DNA of 64,000 nucleotides from positions 379,854-443,853 of the forward strand of contig ML133479.1 in NCBI GenBank assembly GCA_003864495.1, in the 5' to 3' direction. This stretch comes from Nemopilema nomurai (Eukaryota; Cnidaria; Scyphozoa; Rhizostomeae; Rhizostomatidae). The position numbers and the translations under genes were made by a program. The notes under the pieces are model-generated. The model searched no databases. It was not told the origin of the DNA and worked only from the letters and a program-made list of their open reading frames with translations. This document shows positions 12,501 to 27,500 of the stretch, piece by piece. How positions within the stretch are numbered: the stretch's first letter is position 1; each line of letters opens with the position of its first letter.

Positions 12501-15500
12501 TAGTTCATGTTGGGTCTACAGCGCTTCTGAATTTAATCAGTCCCTGGTTTTGCCTTACTAAAAGCGATTTATTTGTTCTTTAAAGGATCCTAATGGAACT
12601 GTGTTGAAAGCGAAAATGAAAAATGAAGTCGTACCTAGTGTCATACAAAAAATCAAGTCTGTACCGCTCCAATCAATCGACGGAGACATTCAAGGGATAT
12701 CCCAAGAACCGTACAGTAGGAACAATCCCACTCTCTCTTGCGCTGGGAATACTGAGGTATACACTGAAACAGCACCGGATGACCAAAAATGCGGTAAGAA
12801 GATAAAGATTGCATTTTTCGAAGTTATACTCACGATCATTTCTTGTTGAATTCAAACTTCGTGCATCTTGGCAAATACTTTAATGTTATTGTTTGTATCT
12901 TAGCCGGATGTCCTTCTGGAAACTTCAAGAATGAGACAACTGGTGCTTGCCAACCTTGTCCAAAAGGAACCTACCAACCGAACGAAGGAGCAACACTGTG
13001 CATTTCCTGTCCTGAAGGTAGCACGACTGTAGGAAATGACGTCAAAAATTATACCTCTTGCAGAAGTGAGTGTCTCGTTTCACTTTTTCGTGCACACGCT
13101 ATTTTTATAAGAACGTTTTGCCAAGCCTCAATATTCTTAAAAATTTACGATTTTGAGCCTTATTCTTCAATCATTCCCACCCAACATAAGTTTTAAATTC
13201 ACCTTAAAATCAAAGGGAAATGTTAAATCTTCTTCGCTTCATAAATAAATCATCAAGCGGCTGAGTTTATTTTAAAAAAGATGCATGCATATAGCGTCAA
13301 AGTGTTTTGTTTAGTAGAAAACTCAGGTTAAGGGGACATTTTAGTCTTGATAAACTTTGAGCCTGGCATTATTCTTAAATTATCCTTAAATTTTAGCAAT
13401 TTTAAGCCTCAGTTTTCTTAAAGACTCAGGTTGTTTAGTAGGAAACTCAGGTTAAGGATTAATTTTAGTCTTGATAAACTTTGATTATTCTTAAATTATT
13501 CTTAAAATTTAGCAATTTTGAGCCTCAGCATTCTTAAAGACTCAGATTGTTTAGTAGAAAACTCGGGTTAAGGAGAAATTTTAATGTTGATCAAGTCTGA
13601 GCCTGGCATTTTTTTAGACTATTCTTAAATTTTAGCAATTTTGAGCCTCAATATTCTTAAAGACTTTATTCTTAAAATGATTAAAGCATGTACTTTTAGG
13701 TTGCTGAAATACCTTTTCTTTACCTAGAGACAGGCGTTAGGTAATTAAAAACTGGGGTGATAAAGGCGAGTCAACGGTATCTGACCAACCTTGTCACTAC
13801 TATGTACTGTTGATGTTTTGCATTGTTCATGATGAAGATTCTTTGATGTCGTACTTCTTTCAAACATAAGGTTTAAACATTAAAATATTTTATGACATTC
13901 AAAGTATCATATTGTTCATTTGTTTATATCATTTTAGAGTTTTGCCAGCCTGGGGAATTTTCTGAAAATGGTTTTGCTCCTTGTGAGATAGCACCACCAG
14001 GCACGTATGTCGAAGGCGTGGGAAAGACGAGCTATGTTGCCTGTCCTGTCGGGACCACGACGGTTACACCGGGAGCCAAGTCTCGCTATCACTGTGGAAG
14101 TGAGTTGCCTTTTACCAAGTGTTCTCCTGAAGGCGTTTCTTTTCTTCTGAAAAGTTATCATTCTGCCTAACAGTATGCATATAGGCAAGAGCCACTTTAC
14201 TGGTAAAATATTTTCTGAAAATGTGACTGATTTGGAAATTGAGAAATACTGACTTGGAATTCTGAGCTTTTATGCCTCGGAAAGTATGCTGCCAAATTAC
14301 GAATGAACTACTAATTGTAGGAATCAAAACCATTTTCCTTTGAAAAATACATCAAAAGTACCAGTTTACTCCCATACAGGACTATTCTCATTTTCTAATA
14401 GATACTTCTGCAATAGATTTTGCAATAGACAGTTTACTTTGAAGATATTTGCTAATTCAGGATTGACTGAAAAGAATTGCTCATCCTCTATAGCAATTTT
14501 GGCAAATATCGAGCGTTTTGTTTTGATAGTGAAATAGACGCTCTTAAAAGTTAAATAAGGTGCTCCAGTGTTGAATTTTAGTATAATGGTTGAGTTGCCA
14601 AGTAAGAGGTTTGTCTTTCTTTGGTCGCATCGCGAGGAAAGGAGGCATGATAAACTTGGAAATAAAAAGAGAAGGAAGAGAAAAGAGAATGAAAAGAAGG
14701 AGAATAAAAAGAAGAAGAATGAAAAGAAGAGGAACAAAATGAAGACGGAGAAAACAACGAGGAGGAAAAAGAATAAAAGAAAGCGAGATAATGTTTATTT
14801 ATAAGAAAATGAAGATAAGAAGAGAAGATTCCCAAAAAGAGCCATGTTTAGGAAATCTAAGTAAATTGATGATGCCCAGAGTCCCAAAGTTTAGAAATCA
14901 TGAAACCAGCGTGGCATTTTTTCAATTGCAAGGAAAGGCATGACGATTTTCGCAAACTGTTTTTTGCAGAAATTCATGCAGGAAAAACAGTTCTCCTTTA
15001 CACCATAAGACAGTCAAAGTAATAATCTTCTTCTACACAATTATCTGATTATAACTGAAAGTTTTATATGTGTTTTGTAGCAAGTTGCCAGCCCGGCACT
15101 TACTCAGAAACAGGAGTTGAACCATGCAGTCCATGTGAGCAAGGAACATATCAACATGACAGTGGAAAATTGAACTGCATTGATTGTCCGGGACTGAAGT
15201 GGACGTATGGTGAAGGCGCCGATGACCTTTCGAAATGCGCCGGTGAGCCATGTTTCTGCCTCGATGTCGCTTCTCGGTTCGTTTGTTGCTGTTGTTGTAG
15301 CGCATTTAGCTCTGTCATAACAAAATCATTTAATGAAAGAGGATAAGGTTATCTGCATTTCGTTTTGAGAGCAGTCTCGTATCTTACAAGACGTCTACCA
15401 TATGTTTGTATTGTTTTCATTGCAGATATTAATTCCTGCTCATCAAGTCCTTGTTTGAATGGAGGCCACTGTGTTGATTTGAAGGTTGGCTTTAGATGCG

Positions 15501-18500
15501 AATGCAGGCCAGGTTTTTGGGGAGCTAAATGCGAGAAGGAGGTCGACGAATGTGCCCTGAAGCCATGTCTGAATGGTGGAAAATGTCTAGATAAGGTTCC
15601 AGCTTCTTTGTTTCTTTTATAGAACACGTAGAAGGACCTCTAGTTCGCTGTGACATCTCGTCTCCAAATGATAGTGGAAAGCGACAGGCAACTGCAGCCA
15701 CTCCAAAGCTTTTCATAAATGCGTTCGACATGGCGTAAGCGGAGCTATGCTGTCCAATGGCTCTGAATGTTTCACGATTTTAAATTTCACGAATTGTCAC
15801 CATAATTACTTAGCGCGTTTCTCTGTTCCCTGTTTTTCGGTGTCTACAGTATTATGGAAATGACTTTGTGCACCAGTTGTGAACGACAAAGACGGTAATA
15901 TTGACTGCAAGGTGCGATTTCTTTCAGTTCCAAGGCTACCAGTGCGTGTGCTCCGCAGGCGCCACCGGCAAGAACTGCGAGACGCTTTACGGCACATGCA
16001 GCACGGGGGTGTGCGGCCAGAACGGACAATGCCGAGACCTGGCGGACAACTCCTTCAAGTGCGTCTGTAACGATTGGTACACCGGGCAGTTCTGCGAGAC
16101 GTTTATCGACGCTTGCCAGGAGCAGCCGTGCAAGAATGACGGTGTCTGCGAAAGCACAAGGACCGACTTCACTTGCAAGTGTAAACCAGGTATCAGCTTT
16201 ATTGATTTTATGCTGGTTCAGCCAGCACCGCATCTTGTGCAGTACTTTCTGCTGTGCAAAATATGAACCGTGGCCAGCAAAACCGCTGTAAGTTTATGTT
16301 GCGTTGATGGGGGTCTGGAATCGAACATGTCATGTGTTTCTTTCATCAAATCAACGTGCTCTCCTCTGAGTATAGTAAAACTCAAACAGATACACGAATA
16401 TGTCCTTAAGATAGCTGTCAATTTTCTATTACTTTGAATTCCCAAGTTTTATTTTCTTTATGCCAAAATTTATTACTAAACATATGAATATAGATATACA
16501 TATATACTATATATAAACTATAAACTATATATACTATATATAAAATTTTAATGTGAATATGATGTTAGTAAACAAAGAAAAACTTTTCTTTCTTTTTGAC
16601 TTGACGCAAGTGGTTGTACTTTAGGATTTACCGGAAAGCAGTGTGAAACAAACTTGAACTTCTGCTCAAGCGAACCTTGCCTGAACGGCGGAGAATGTGC
16701 AGATTCGAAGTTCGGTTTTCTGTGCAAGTGTAAGGCGCCCTACTTCGGTCTTAACTGCGAGAAGAAGACAAACATGTGTCAGCATACCACGTGCAAACAC
16801 AGCGTGGCGTGCAAAGACCTGGGCACTGATGTGAAGTGTTCTTGCCTACCTGGCTATGGTGGGAAGTTGTGCGATACCAGTGAGTTGTTTTGGCATGCCT
16901 AACCTCGTTTTGCTTCTCTGTTTGGTAGTAACGAGGCTTTGTTTTGTCGTACGCCTCTTGGGGTTCGTTGAAATACTGCTGGGACAGGCATACACCAGTG
17001 TAGGACTTTGTATACCAAAAATATATTAGGTTTGTGTATAATTGCTAAAGACAAATTATTTCTTTGATACACTGACTGTGTTTCTGTTTCGTTTAACGAG
17101 GCAAAATCTAATCAGCTTTAAGGTGTGTGTTGTAAGTAAGTATTTTTAAGCGATTTTTTGTTAGATTTTCTGCTCATTTCTGGTCCCACATCCGTCTTGT
17201 CATGATTTCAGAACTAGAAAGCGATTTTGACATCGGGTTCCAGAATCGGGAAGCTCCATCATTCTCCGCGGTTGAAGGAAAGTACGACCTGTCACAATTT
17301 ACAGTTGCCTTCTGGATGCGTACATCTGATCTAATCAGCAAGGGAACTCCACTGTCATATGCAAATACCCACGGAGGAAAGGTAGACGACAATGCGCTGG
17401 TGTTAACGGACTACTCGAGTTTCGATTTGACGATTAACAACCTTACAGCCAACCTGGACTTCTCTGCTAACGATGGCGAATGGCACCATGTTGCGGTGTC
17501 CTGGTCTAGCGCAACTGGCACGTGGATTGCATACAAAGATGGCCTCGAAATCAAACGGTAAACGTTCCATAAGACTTTATGATGTGAACATTTAAATGCC
17601 TTTTGTTCGCCTCAAGGCTTCGAAAACTGCCTGTATTACAGATTTGGTAGTTTTTCAACAGACGTTATTTTGCACAGAAGTATAAAATGACGAATGAGAA
17701 AAATTGGTATAAAAATATCTCTCTTCTTAATCAGGATCCTAATGAACTTTTCTATAATTGTCAAAAAACTGTTTATGATTCAAGGTCAGCAAGTGCATTC
17801 CAGCAAGGCCAGATGGTCGCCAAAGGAGGTATTTTTGTCATTGGGGAGGAGCAAGACGAGTTGGGTGGGTCATTTACGCCAACGGAGTCATTCTTCGGCG
17901 ACATGAGCCAACTGAACGTCTGGAAAAGAGTCCTGTCGGCCAACGAGATCTACGATTTAACAATGTCTTGCAAACACGCTGCTGGTGATGTTTTGGCTTG
18001 GGCTGACTTTAGTGAACAGAGTCATGGAAATATCATTAAAACGGAACCTTCGCTTGCATGTGACTGTAAGTATTACTCAATCTTTTTGATTAGCAATAAT
18101 ATTTGTCATTGAGCTACCCCCCCCCCCCACTCAGGGACTGGGGATCCCTCCAAGAACGCCTTACATCTTGCAAGAAAAACTGCCAATCCCTCTCCCAACG
18201 CTTTTCTGCACCCTGATGCTTTTTCCTTTTAGCATAATGCTGCGAAATATCCAGAAGACATTTATTTAGGTTATTTGCAGTCCACGTCTGTGTAAAATGC
18301 ATCACACTGATAAACAAATTTTTTTTCTCAAAATCACAAACCAACCCCCCCCCCCCGAGATTATTTCATGGGCTCTGATTCTTCTAATTATACTGTTCTG
18401 TTCTATTTTCCAGTCAGCAATGAATTGAGAGAGTACCAAGTGCTGAAGGAATGGCAACTTCCGTCACATCTTCGCTCCGTGATTGCAACTGAATCTCACA

Positions 18501-21500
18501 ATGAACCGAAGCTGTGTGCCCAGAGATGCTCCTCTTCCCAACTGGGCTTCAAGTGCCGGGCCTTCGTCTTCGACAGAAGTGCCAGAAGATGCACCTTCTA
18601 CACCAAGTCACTGCTTATCTACGATGGATCCCCCGAGAAATCTTCTCAGTTTGATCTCTACCAGTACAGTAAGGACTCTTAATTTTGTTCATACATTTTG
18701 TGTAAAGATATAACACACCTTAGTCAAAGCGGAGATTCTGCAGAATAAGGCCAAGGAACGTCTTATTATAAAATTGTTTACAACAGGCAAGTTAGTCTAA
18801 TTAATATAGCTAGTATAATAGTTAATTGAAGCCTACTTTTTACAGAAAATTTAAAAATAAATATGAAAATAAAATTTAATCATTAGATAGAATTTTATGG
18901 AAATAAAAACTATAATTAATTACAACCAATTAATGAAGAACCGAAAAAGTTGATATGATTGAATAAAATACTTTTTATTGGGCATCACGTTATGAATTTA
19001 TGCTAAGGAAGGCCAGTTTATCATATTACTGTAAATTATATTTTAATGTTTTGTATTTCATAGGTTGCGTCAAGGCTCTTGGCCTGAGTTCAGGTGAAAT
19101 TCCGGACAACCGGATCACTGCGAGCTCATCGATGTCCGGATCAGCCCCATATATGGCACGCCTCTTCAATACGCCAAGATCCGCATCACAAACATTTGCC
19201 CATTGGTCACCGAATGATAACAATCCGTACATTCAGGTCTGGTGATCTCCTCTTCCCAATAGATTAAGGTCAACCAAATTTGTGAACAAGTGCTTTGTGG
19301 TGAAAAACTTCTCAATAGCTAGAAATAGTAGTACCAGTTTTTGCATACTTAGAGTACTTTTAGCCAATTTTTTGGAACATCTTGAATGTATGCTCCAAAC
19401 AGACTGTGCGTCACCATTTTCAAAATTGAAACAATTATACTCTATGCCTTTCAATCATACCAAATCTAAAGAAAGGAACAAGACAATCAGCATACTGTTG
19501 TGCCTTGCATTTCTAGAACAGGGTTTTTTGTTGGTTTTAAAGGGACCAGTATAGAAAAATATCTACAACACCCTTTAGTACATTAATGCGTTTAGGTACA
19601 ATGTCGTTTTGTGGCACCCCAGCTTCGTTTTAACAGTGAAATTGGCTAAGCTACATCATCACTATTTCTTTGCAGCAGCTTTTGTTTTCATCCTTACTAG
19701 TGTCATATAGAAGAATATACCAATAGAGTAGAAGCTGTTGATTTACATATTCAAGATTTTACTCAACTCTGAAACAACAACTAACGATAGATGTGAAGGT
19801 CCCATTGAATTTAGAAACAAAATTTGAATGCGAATACGACTGAGTATTTATGACCAACACAAAAGTTCTATGTTTTTTAATTATCACAACAAGTAGAAAA
19901 ATTGTGACGCGATGCAAAACACATGCTTAAGCAATACTGTTTATTTGAAGGTTGATCTTGGCACTTACCACAAGATCACCGGCATCGCCACGCAAGGCCA
20001 CTACTCGTCTAATGTGAAGGAATTTGCCACTCACTACACGATCCAGTACAAGGTTACCCCAAGTGCTGGCTGGTCAACTTATAATCCAGTAAGTAGAACT
20101 CTTTGCATCTCTCTGTCTCCATTAAGCCACTGACAGACGCGATCATCGAACGAATTGACATAGTAGAGCCTGCTTTTTAACCAGTGCTTTCGTTACTGCA
20201 TTCACCGTTCGAATGTCATTCCTCTTTCTTCAGCCAACAGGAACTAGGATGAATGCAAACTCCAACTCGTATGGTATTGTCAGAAACGAAGTCCTTTTCT
20301 ACGCCTGGCTTGTGAGAATCATGCCAGGAAAGGACTCGTCCAGTGCACGAATCGCATTGAGATTGGAGATTTATGGCTGCCCTCACCGTAAGTGGCGTAT
20401 GAAAGCTATAGCAAACGTTTTTTATGCTTAATCTAGTCATCTTTCTTATATGAATCTTTCGCATTGTTACCATTTTGCTTTGTTATATAAAGTATTGAAA
20501 GTATTGGATCAAAGGTAAGAAAAGTCGATTTGCCATCAAGAATGAGTATTGAGTTCTTGCTTAATATCTCGCTAATTACCAGACCGATATGAGGTCATGA
20601 CTATAATTGATGCCCTTTTAAGAACCTTATAGGTTGCTTATTCCAATGTGAAAATAACATTCTCAACCTAGATGATTATTTAAGGCCTATTCTATAATTT
20701 TAAAGTAAATTCTTTATCTTGTCTACACAAAATAATAGTTCTTTTTGAGCTGATCGAGGTGACGTTCCTAGCATCATTACTAATTGTAAATAAACACATC
20801 AGTGTCTGTTAATAAGAGCCTATAAGGCAGAAGAAGAAGTGATTCTTTGAAAGCATTCCAAGAAACCTTAGCAGCAAGTCTATTCCAATTGTTTGTTGCA
20901 GGTCCACAAGGACAGCCTGTGAAAAAGTCCGACGGAAACAACTGCGGTTCATCAACGTGCTATAATGGCGGACAGTGCATTGACTTGTATCAAAGATATG
21001 TCTGCGCCTGTCCCGCGGGTTTCAGCGGGTCAAGATGTGAACAAGGTAAAGATTCTGTTTTAAATCGTTATAAGAGCGTAAATAAGATCCCAGCCGTAGG
21101 AATTTACAAACATGAATTGTGAGGAATTAAATTCAAGTATTCTGAATTATCACTTGTTTTGGTGCGGTTTTGGCGGGCCACAAGTCTGCGAAAAGGAGGA
21201 CACTTTTAGACCTTTGAAAATTCTCTTCACCCTAAAGAATATTTTAGAGAAATATAAATCCTTTATTGGCAGTGAGAAGAAGGCTTTGAAGAAAATTCAG
21301 TTCAACTTGAGAGTCAAAGCTCTTTATTTGCAAGGATTTGAAAATAAATGCCCCCAAGTTAGATTCAATGATTTTTTCTTGTTCACCATTAAAACTCGCT
21401 TCATTTTTGTCTTTGCTTTAGTGGAAAGTAGTAATCATAGTCATGATGTAAGAAGCGATCCAGCTAATGTGTTGATATTTTCTTTGATCGTGTAAACACT

Positions 21501-24500
21501 CTGAGATGTTGGTATTATCTTTTGCTGCCAGTTGTCGGATGCCCGTCGCCTGATATTCCTGTTCACGGACGACTAAAGTCGAGAACTTCATCCGCCGCCG
21601 AAGTGGAATGCCTGCCCGGCTACGCTACCTCCGACAACACCAGGAAGTCATGTGTCAAGGGAAGCTGGATTGGCTCTCACGTCACTTGCACGTGTAAGTG
21701 CATTGTGTTGATCGAATGCGCATAGATTTGTACATACGAAACAAGGGGCCTAAATAGGGAAGGATGTTCAGGGTTTCGCGAGCTCAAAGGCGGTTTCGTT
21801 GATTAAAAGAGTATGGCGAGTACAATGAGTGGCATAAAGACTTAAAACGTCAAAGGATTATTTTGAATGGCTTTGCTTGTTTTATCCAAGTATTTTTAAT
21901 GAATGAAAAGAAGGTCGAAAGTAAACTTGGCACTGTCTCAAAAATTCAAATGAAATATCTCAGGCCACGATGCATGAAAGGAAAATTTAGAATGCTTTTT
22001 GGATCATAGCTCTTTACTCGATGAGTCTCTTTAGCATTAAGAGGGTTTTATGATAGGTTTCCTATTGACACTAGAGCTAGTGTTCCTCTACCCTTTGCAA
22101 ACATGATTTGCTACTTTGACTTGACCACCGAAACTTGCATTTCAGCCAAGAACGACTGTGCCGCTTCACCATGTTTCGGCAATAACTGCCAGGAACTCGA
22201 TGCTGGATATCGCTGCTACTGCCCCACCGGTTATGTCCTCGCTGCAGATGGACACTCGTGTCTTGGTATCCAACATAAACTGCGTCATTCTCATTTCTAA
22301 GGACATTTTTCGTCATCTTTATCACCAGTGAAAAATAGAGGAATTGGATAATGATTTTTCAATAGTAACACCTAGCATCGTATTGCTATGCATCGACCCA
22401 GAGCAATGCAAAGAATGTTCAACAATCACCCACCAAAATTATTGGGAATTCCTGAAGTACATGCTGGACGCTCTTAATGACCAGCAAGTTCCTTAGAAGA
22501 ACTTCATTTTTGTCTGTCCATCCAAAAATATGACTTACTTGATTGACCAATCCTTTAATTCTTGCTCTTAACAATTAAAGGGAGATTTCGCTAAACGTTG
22601 AATTCATCTCCATAGACATAAATGAATGCAGTAAAAACAAGGGAGGATGCAGCAACACCTGCATAAACACATTTGGCAGTTTCAGATGCACATGTCCCGC
22701 AGGCTATCGTCTCAGTGGAACCCTACTTTGTGTTGGTATGTCGAACTTTGTGTTGGTTCATTTCGAAGACGATTCCCGTGGCGGTGATTCCTTTCTTAGC
22801 CAATCAAGATCTGACGCTTATGCTTGTCGAATCTAGCTCGTTCCAGGCCTCATACGTTGCTACGCAGAACCCAGTCTTGGCTGGCTTTTCCTGATCCACA
22901 CCTGATTTAATTTGCCATTGATTTAATCGAAGCTTGCAGTTGCGGAAAATTCTTTCGTTTTAAAATCCACTTTAGCTTCTAAATAGCTGTAACACAAGTT
23001 TCAATGCACTTTAATTTTCGCAAAGCTTCAAGGTGTAGATGAATTTTATGTCTTTCGAATGAAGCAAGATCTTCAAGTATCTTAACCACCTGAAAGCTCA
23101 AATGTCCAATTGCGAATCGTAGACGACGATGAATGCCAGCGTGGTAACCACGGTTGTGCCCATGATTGCTGGAACACCCTCGGAAGCTTCCAATGTCGAT
23201 GCAAGTCAGGGTACAGATTGAATGGGGATGGGAGGTCATGCGATCGTAAGTTCTTGGGCGATTTTACAATAACGATTAAAAGTGCTTGTGTTTCTAGTTT
23301 GTCTTGAGCCGCTTTGTAACACCTCTGTTATATCTTTCGTTACTTTAAGCAGTATATGACTGAACTCAATTCGGAGATTCTCCATGCAACAGTGAATCAC
23401 TTCTAGCCAAAATTGTAGCTCTTGGAGACACCACATCATATATACCATACTGTTACAAGGAGTGAGAGAAAAAATCCAAGTATTGTTAGATGTGCTTTAT
23501 AAAATAATAACTTTCACATTATATATATATAAGAATAAAAATCTAAGTATTGTTAGATGTGCTTCTTAAAAAAGTAACTTTCACATCATATGTATAAAAG
23601 AAAAAAAATTTCAAGTATTGTTAGATGTGCTTTATAAACAATAACTTTCACATTATATATATAAAAGAATAAAAATCCAAGTATTGTCAGATGTGCCTTA
23701 TGGAGCAAGATACACAATTTTTTTCTAGAAACAACCTGTCCATACATAAGTAATGTTGCTAATGGACACGTGACCAGATCTACTTTGAAAGTCACCTACA
23801 GCTGCTCTGCGGGGTATCAGCTCAATGGTCCTAGCATTCGGCTCTGTCATCCTGACGGAAAGTGGTCTGGGACCCAGCCAACATGCACACGTAAGCATCA
23901 AGCTTTGAGCCTCGATTCAAATCTAGAGTTCTTGTCCAAAGTGTTTACTCGAATACCCGAAATCCTGTTGACTACTTCTGAATAGTCAGGTAATATAATA
24001 TATTTGCAGCTTTACATGGAACACTTTTGAAATGCAAAAGAGATTGAATAATGTGCATCAAGAAGGGAAAAGTTTCTCAAAAAATAAATTTCACATAAAT
24101 TTGATAACGTTTTGATTAAGCTGGATTGTTTTTTCGTCTTCATTTCGTTCATTCGCGATTCCTACCCCTTCAAATGACAATTGAAGATATTATTTAGCAA
24201 TGGAATTGTTTGACTAGCCTTTCCGCACCCTTTCCTTCCTCAACAGTTGGATCTTTTTCTAAGGCCCAAATCACTACTTGGACTAGGGAGCCCACACTGC
24301 TCTCTTACGTCACTGGTTTAGGGAGCCAAGTTATTCTGCTATTGTAGCATATCTTAACTTAACCACCGTAAACAATCTTCATTACTTATGTTAACATACC
24401 TTTAATGTATCAAATATACAAAAGTTGTTGACCCAATGCGCAGTTTACCCGCACTTTCTACCTTGAGACCTCAGCCTTGACGTTGCGATGTCGCATTAGG

Positions 24501-27500
24501 TGTCAACTGTGGAACTCTTCTTGGTGAGACAGCCATTGTGTCAGTCAGTAGCACATTCTACAGTGGAGTTGCGAAATTCTCCTGCCCAGCGTCCTACAAA
24601 CTGGCTGGTACAGCGACAAGAACATGCCAGCAGTCTGGAGAATGGTCAGGAGCCCAACCACGTTGCTCAAGTATGCTCAATTGCATTAATAGTTTATTGG
24701 CCTATTTATTACAACTTGGGGTCTCAGTTGTCCAATATGGCCCAGCTTCCGTTATAGCTTTAAAGTAGGTGGAAAAAGCGGCCTAACAGTGACTGATAGT
24801 GTTAGCATACTAGATCCCGTTTTTAATGGCCATCTCAGTTGAATGGCGCTACTTAAAGCAACTGGCCATGCAGCCACATTTCTCTTCAATGAAGTTTCCA
24901 GCCTACAGCTAAGCAATCCTTGCTTAGGCCAGGGTTGTGTTGACGCATGCTCATATGGCCTAAAATGAAAATGGAATAGTTTTCCTTCCACTTGTGCAAT
25001 GCAACCAAAACACGAACCAACCCTTTTCGACTAGGTGTTTCTTAACTTTATATTGACTTTATTCAAATGACTAGTTAAGCGATTTCCATTATTAATGACA
25101 GAATCCAAGTGTCAAAAACTATCGAACCCTCTGAACGGAGAAATCCTTGGATTAGCGCTGGTAGAAGGCAGTGTGGCCAGAGTTAAATGCAACAAGGGAT
25201 ACCGGTTGGTGCAGCAGAATTTGGAATTGCGCACGTGCCAAAACAATGGGCAGTGGACTGGCGGAAATTCTGCGGCAATGACTTGCACATGTAAGTTGAA
25301 CATGCATCTGGGATTATCGATGCATAGCTTAGGTTTCTGACTATAATTGTATCACTGGACTAAAGTCATGTCAATGATATCTGTGAGTAATCCTTGTGCC
25401 ATTGTACCTCTGTGTCATGATATCTTTGTGCTATGGTGTCTTTTTGTCATGGTATCCTTGTGTCATTGTGTCATGACACCATTGTGTCATCGTATCTTTG
25501 TGTCATTGTATCTTTGTGTCATTGTATGTTTCTGTCATTGTGTCATTATGTCTTTGTGTAACGGTATATTTGTGTTATCGTATCTCTGTGTCATCGTATC
25601 TTTGTGTCATTGTCTCTTTGTGTGATGGCATCTTTGTGTCATGGCATCTTTGTGTCATTGTGTCATTATGTCATGGCATCTTTGTGTAACGGTATGTTTG
25701 TGTTATCGTATCTCTGTGTCATCGTATCTTTGTGTCATTGTATCTTTGTGTCATGGCATCTTTGTGTCATTATGTCATGGTATCTTGTGTCATTGTATCT
25801 TTGTGTCATGTTATATTTGTGTCACAGTATCTCTGTGTTATCGTATTTTTGTGTCATTGTATCTTTGTGTCATTGTGTCATTATGTCATGGTATCTTTGT
25901 GTCATTGTATCTTTGTGTCATGGTATCTCTGTGTCATGGTGTCTTTGTGTCATGGTATCTCTGTGTTATCGCATCTGTGTGTTCCATTCACGTTTCGCAA
26001 CTTGGTTTCACTTCCCACTTGACAGTGATCGACTGTGGCACACCCCCGAGCAGCCCCTACTTGCAAGTAACTCTTCGCGGAGGAACTAAATACCAGGCCC
26101 AAGCAACATACGTATGCAGTCAGTCGGGTGGTCAGAGGTGCTTGGAAGGGCCAGCCACAAGGCACTGCAATGCTGATGGCAAATGGTCGGGACCGGAGCC
26201 TTCGTGTGTCGGTGAGTAATCAGACAAGTTGGTGCGGTGATGGATGGGGTTCATGGCCATTTCCAATAAATTTCTACTTGAAAAGTTCTACACAATGTTA
26301 TCCATGTCAAAAGGCTACCACTGTCCATTTCATTAATAGTACGAATCACAGTATTGTGATCTAGTAAGTGATTTAACAATCAATGTAAATTTCTGCAGAT
26401 CTAATCCATCTCCATATTTGATTGTATATAGGTGAGCGTGTGACTTGTATCTTTCAGCAAATTCCTGTTGCAAGCCAAAGATGCCTGAACATTCCACCCT
26501 GTTCTCTAACAAAAGGTACAACTATGGTGACAAGGTATATACACAGTGCGATGTTGGCTACAAGACGGGTGGCACTGTATACAGAAAGTGCCAGAGCAAC
26601 GGCCAATGGTCAGGAACACAGACCACGTGCACAAGTATGCTGTTCTTTTAGTTCAAGTTCTTTTTGTTAAACAAGACAATATAATTTAATTTGAAAATGA
26701 AAACATCTTGTGCTTAGCAGCGGTGCTGTAGGTCCAGTGACTGTCATTTTAACACTGGTCTCCCTCTTCTTTGGTTCTTGTTTTAATTGCGATGTTCCCC
26801 TTTGCCCAGTTGCTGACTGCGGGGATCCAGGCACGGTGACGAACGGGGTGCGCACAATGACTAATACTGAGTACCAGAGTACTGCCAACTACTTCTGCGA
26901 CCCAGGCTTCATGCTCACAGGCACATCTAAAAGACAATGTCAGGCAAATGGAACTTGGAGTGGTCAACCAGCATCATGTGTTCGTAAGTGTACATTGTCT
27001 TCTTAGAAGCAGTATTCTTTTTCTAGGAATTCTGTTCATGAGATTGTACTTAAAACACTAAGCATAAACGAACTAAGTGGAATCCTTGGAATGAGGCACT
27101 AGAATCTTTGAAAGCAACACTGCTGTTAGTCTGCATTAGGTTCTTGATCACAGATTGTATTATCATATCAATTCATCTTTGCGTGGAAGAGACATTCCAG
27201 TCGAATCAATGTCTGTTCCACTTTCATTTAGCGAGCAGCTGTGGACGCGTGGTGAGTGACTCTAGCGGAAGAATTTCTGTGACAGCGGGAAAGAAAGTGT
27301 GCCACTGGTTGATCCAAGTAAACCAGGGAAAGAAGGTTAACATCAACTTTGCATCTTTTGAAATCGGATCAAAAGATAAGGTGAAAATATTTGATGGACA
27401 GAAATTCGTAGAATACATTACGTTCACAAGAACAAAGAAACCTCGTCCGTTTACTGGTAACAGCCATTTCTTGAGAGTTATTTACTACGGCGAAGATACA

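Larger units (their letters stand above)
12904..15242 (+). other. Three GCC2/GCC3 (ephrin-receptor-like) repeats
   Basis: Three exons of exactly 162 nt each (12904-13065, 13938-14099, 15081-15242), all phase 1-1. They encode repeats of the form C-x-P-G-x-(F/Y)-(S/K) ... PC-x-x-C-x-x-G-(T)-Y ... C-x-x-CP. Equal length and phase point to tandem exon duplication. The second repeat has lost one cysteine pair (CEIAPPGTY where the others have CxPCxxGTY; VACPVG where the others have CISCPEG or CIDCPG). Confidence 0.85.
20902..26983 (+). other. EGF, sushi, EGF x3, sushi x6 block
   Basis: Eleven phase 1-1 exons, one domain each. 20902-21045 EGF ([22 protein letters not shown]); 21532-21693 sushi; 22146-22265 EGF; 22616-22735 calcium-binding EGF starting DINEC; 23123-23245 calcium-binding EGF starting DDDEC; then sushi modules at 23729-23890, 24500-24670, 25102-25290, 26026-26211, 26458-26634 and 26810-26983. 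Most sushi modules end with a G-(K/E/Q)-W-(S/T)-G motif and a final cysteine. The sushi run corresponds to the long C-terminal CCP array of SVEP1 but is much shorter. Confidence 0.87.

Noticed and set aside
14578..14835. Ser/Phe-rich and Lys/Glu-rich open frames
   Set aside because: Low-complexity translations of a purine tract inside an intron.
25347..26089. Overlapping plus-strand frames rich in Leu, Cys, Val and Ser
   Set aside because: They translate the 16-bp intronic minisatellite in several registers, not a real cysteine-rich protein.
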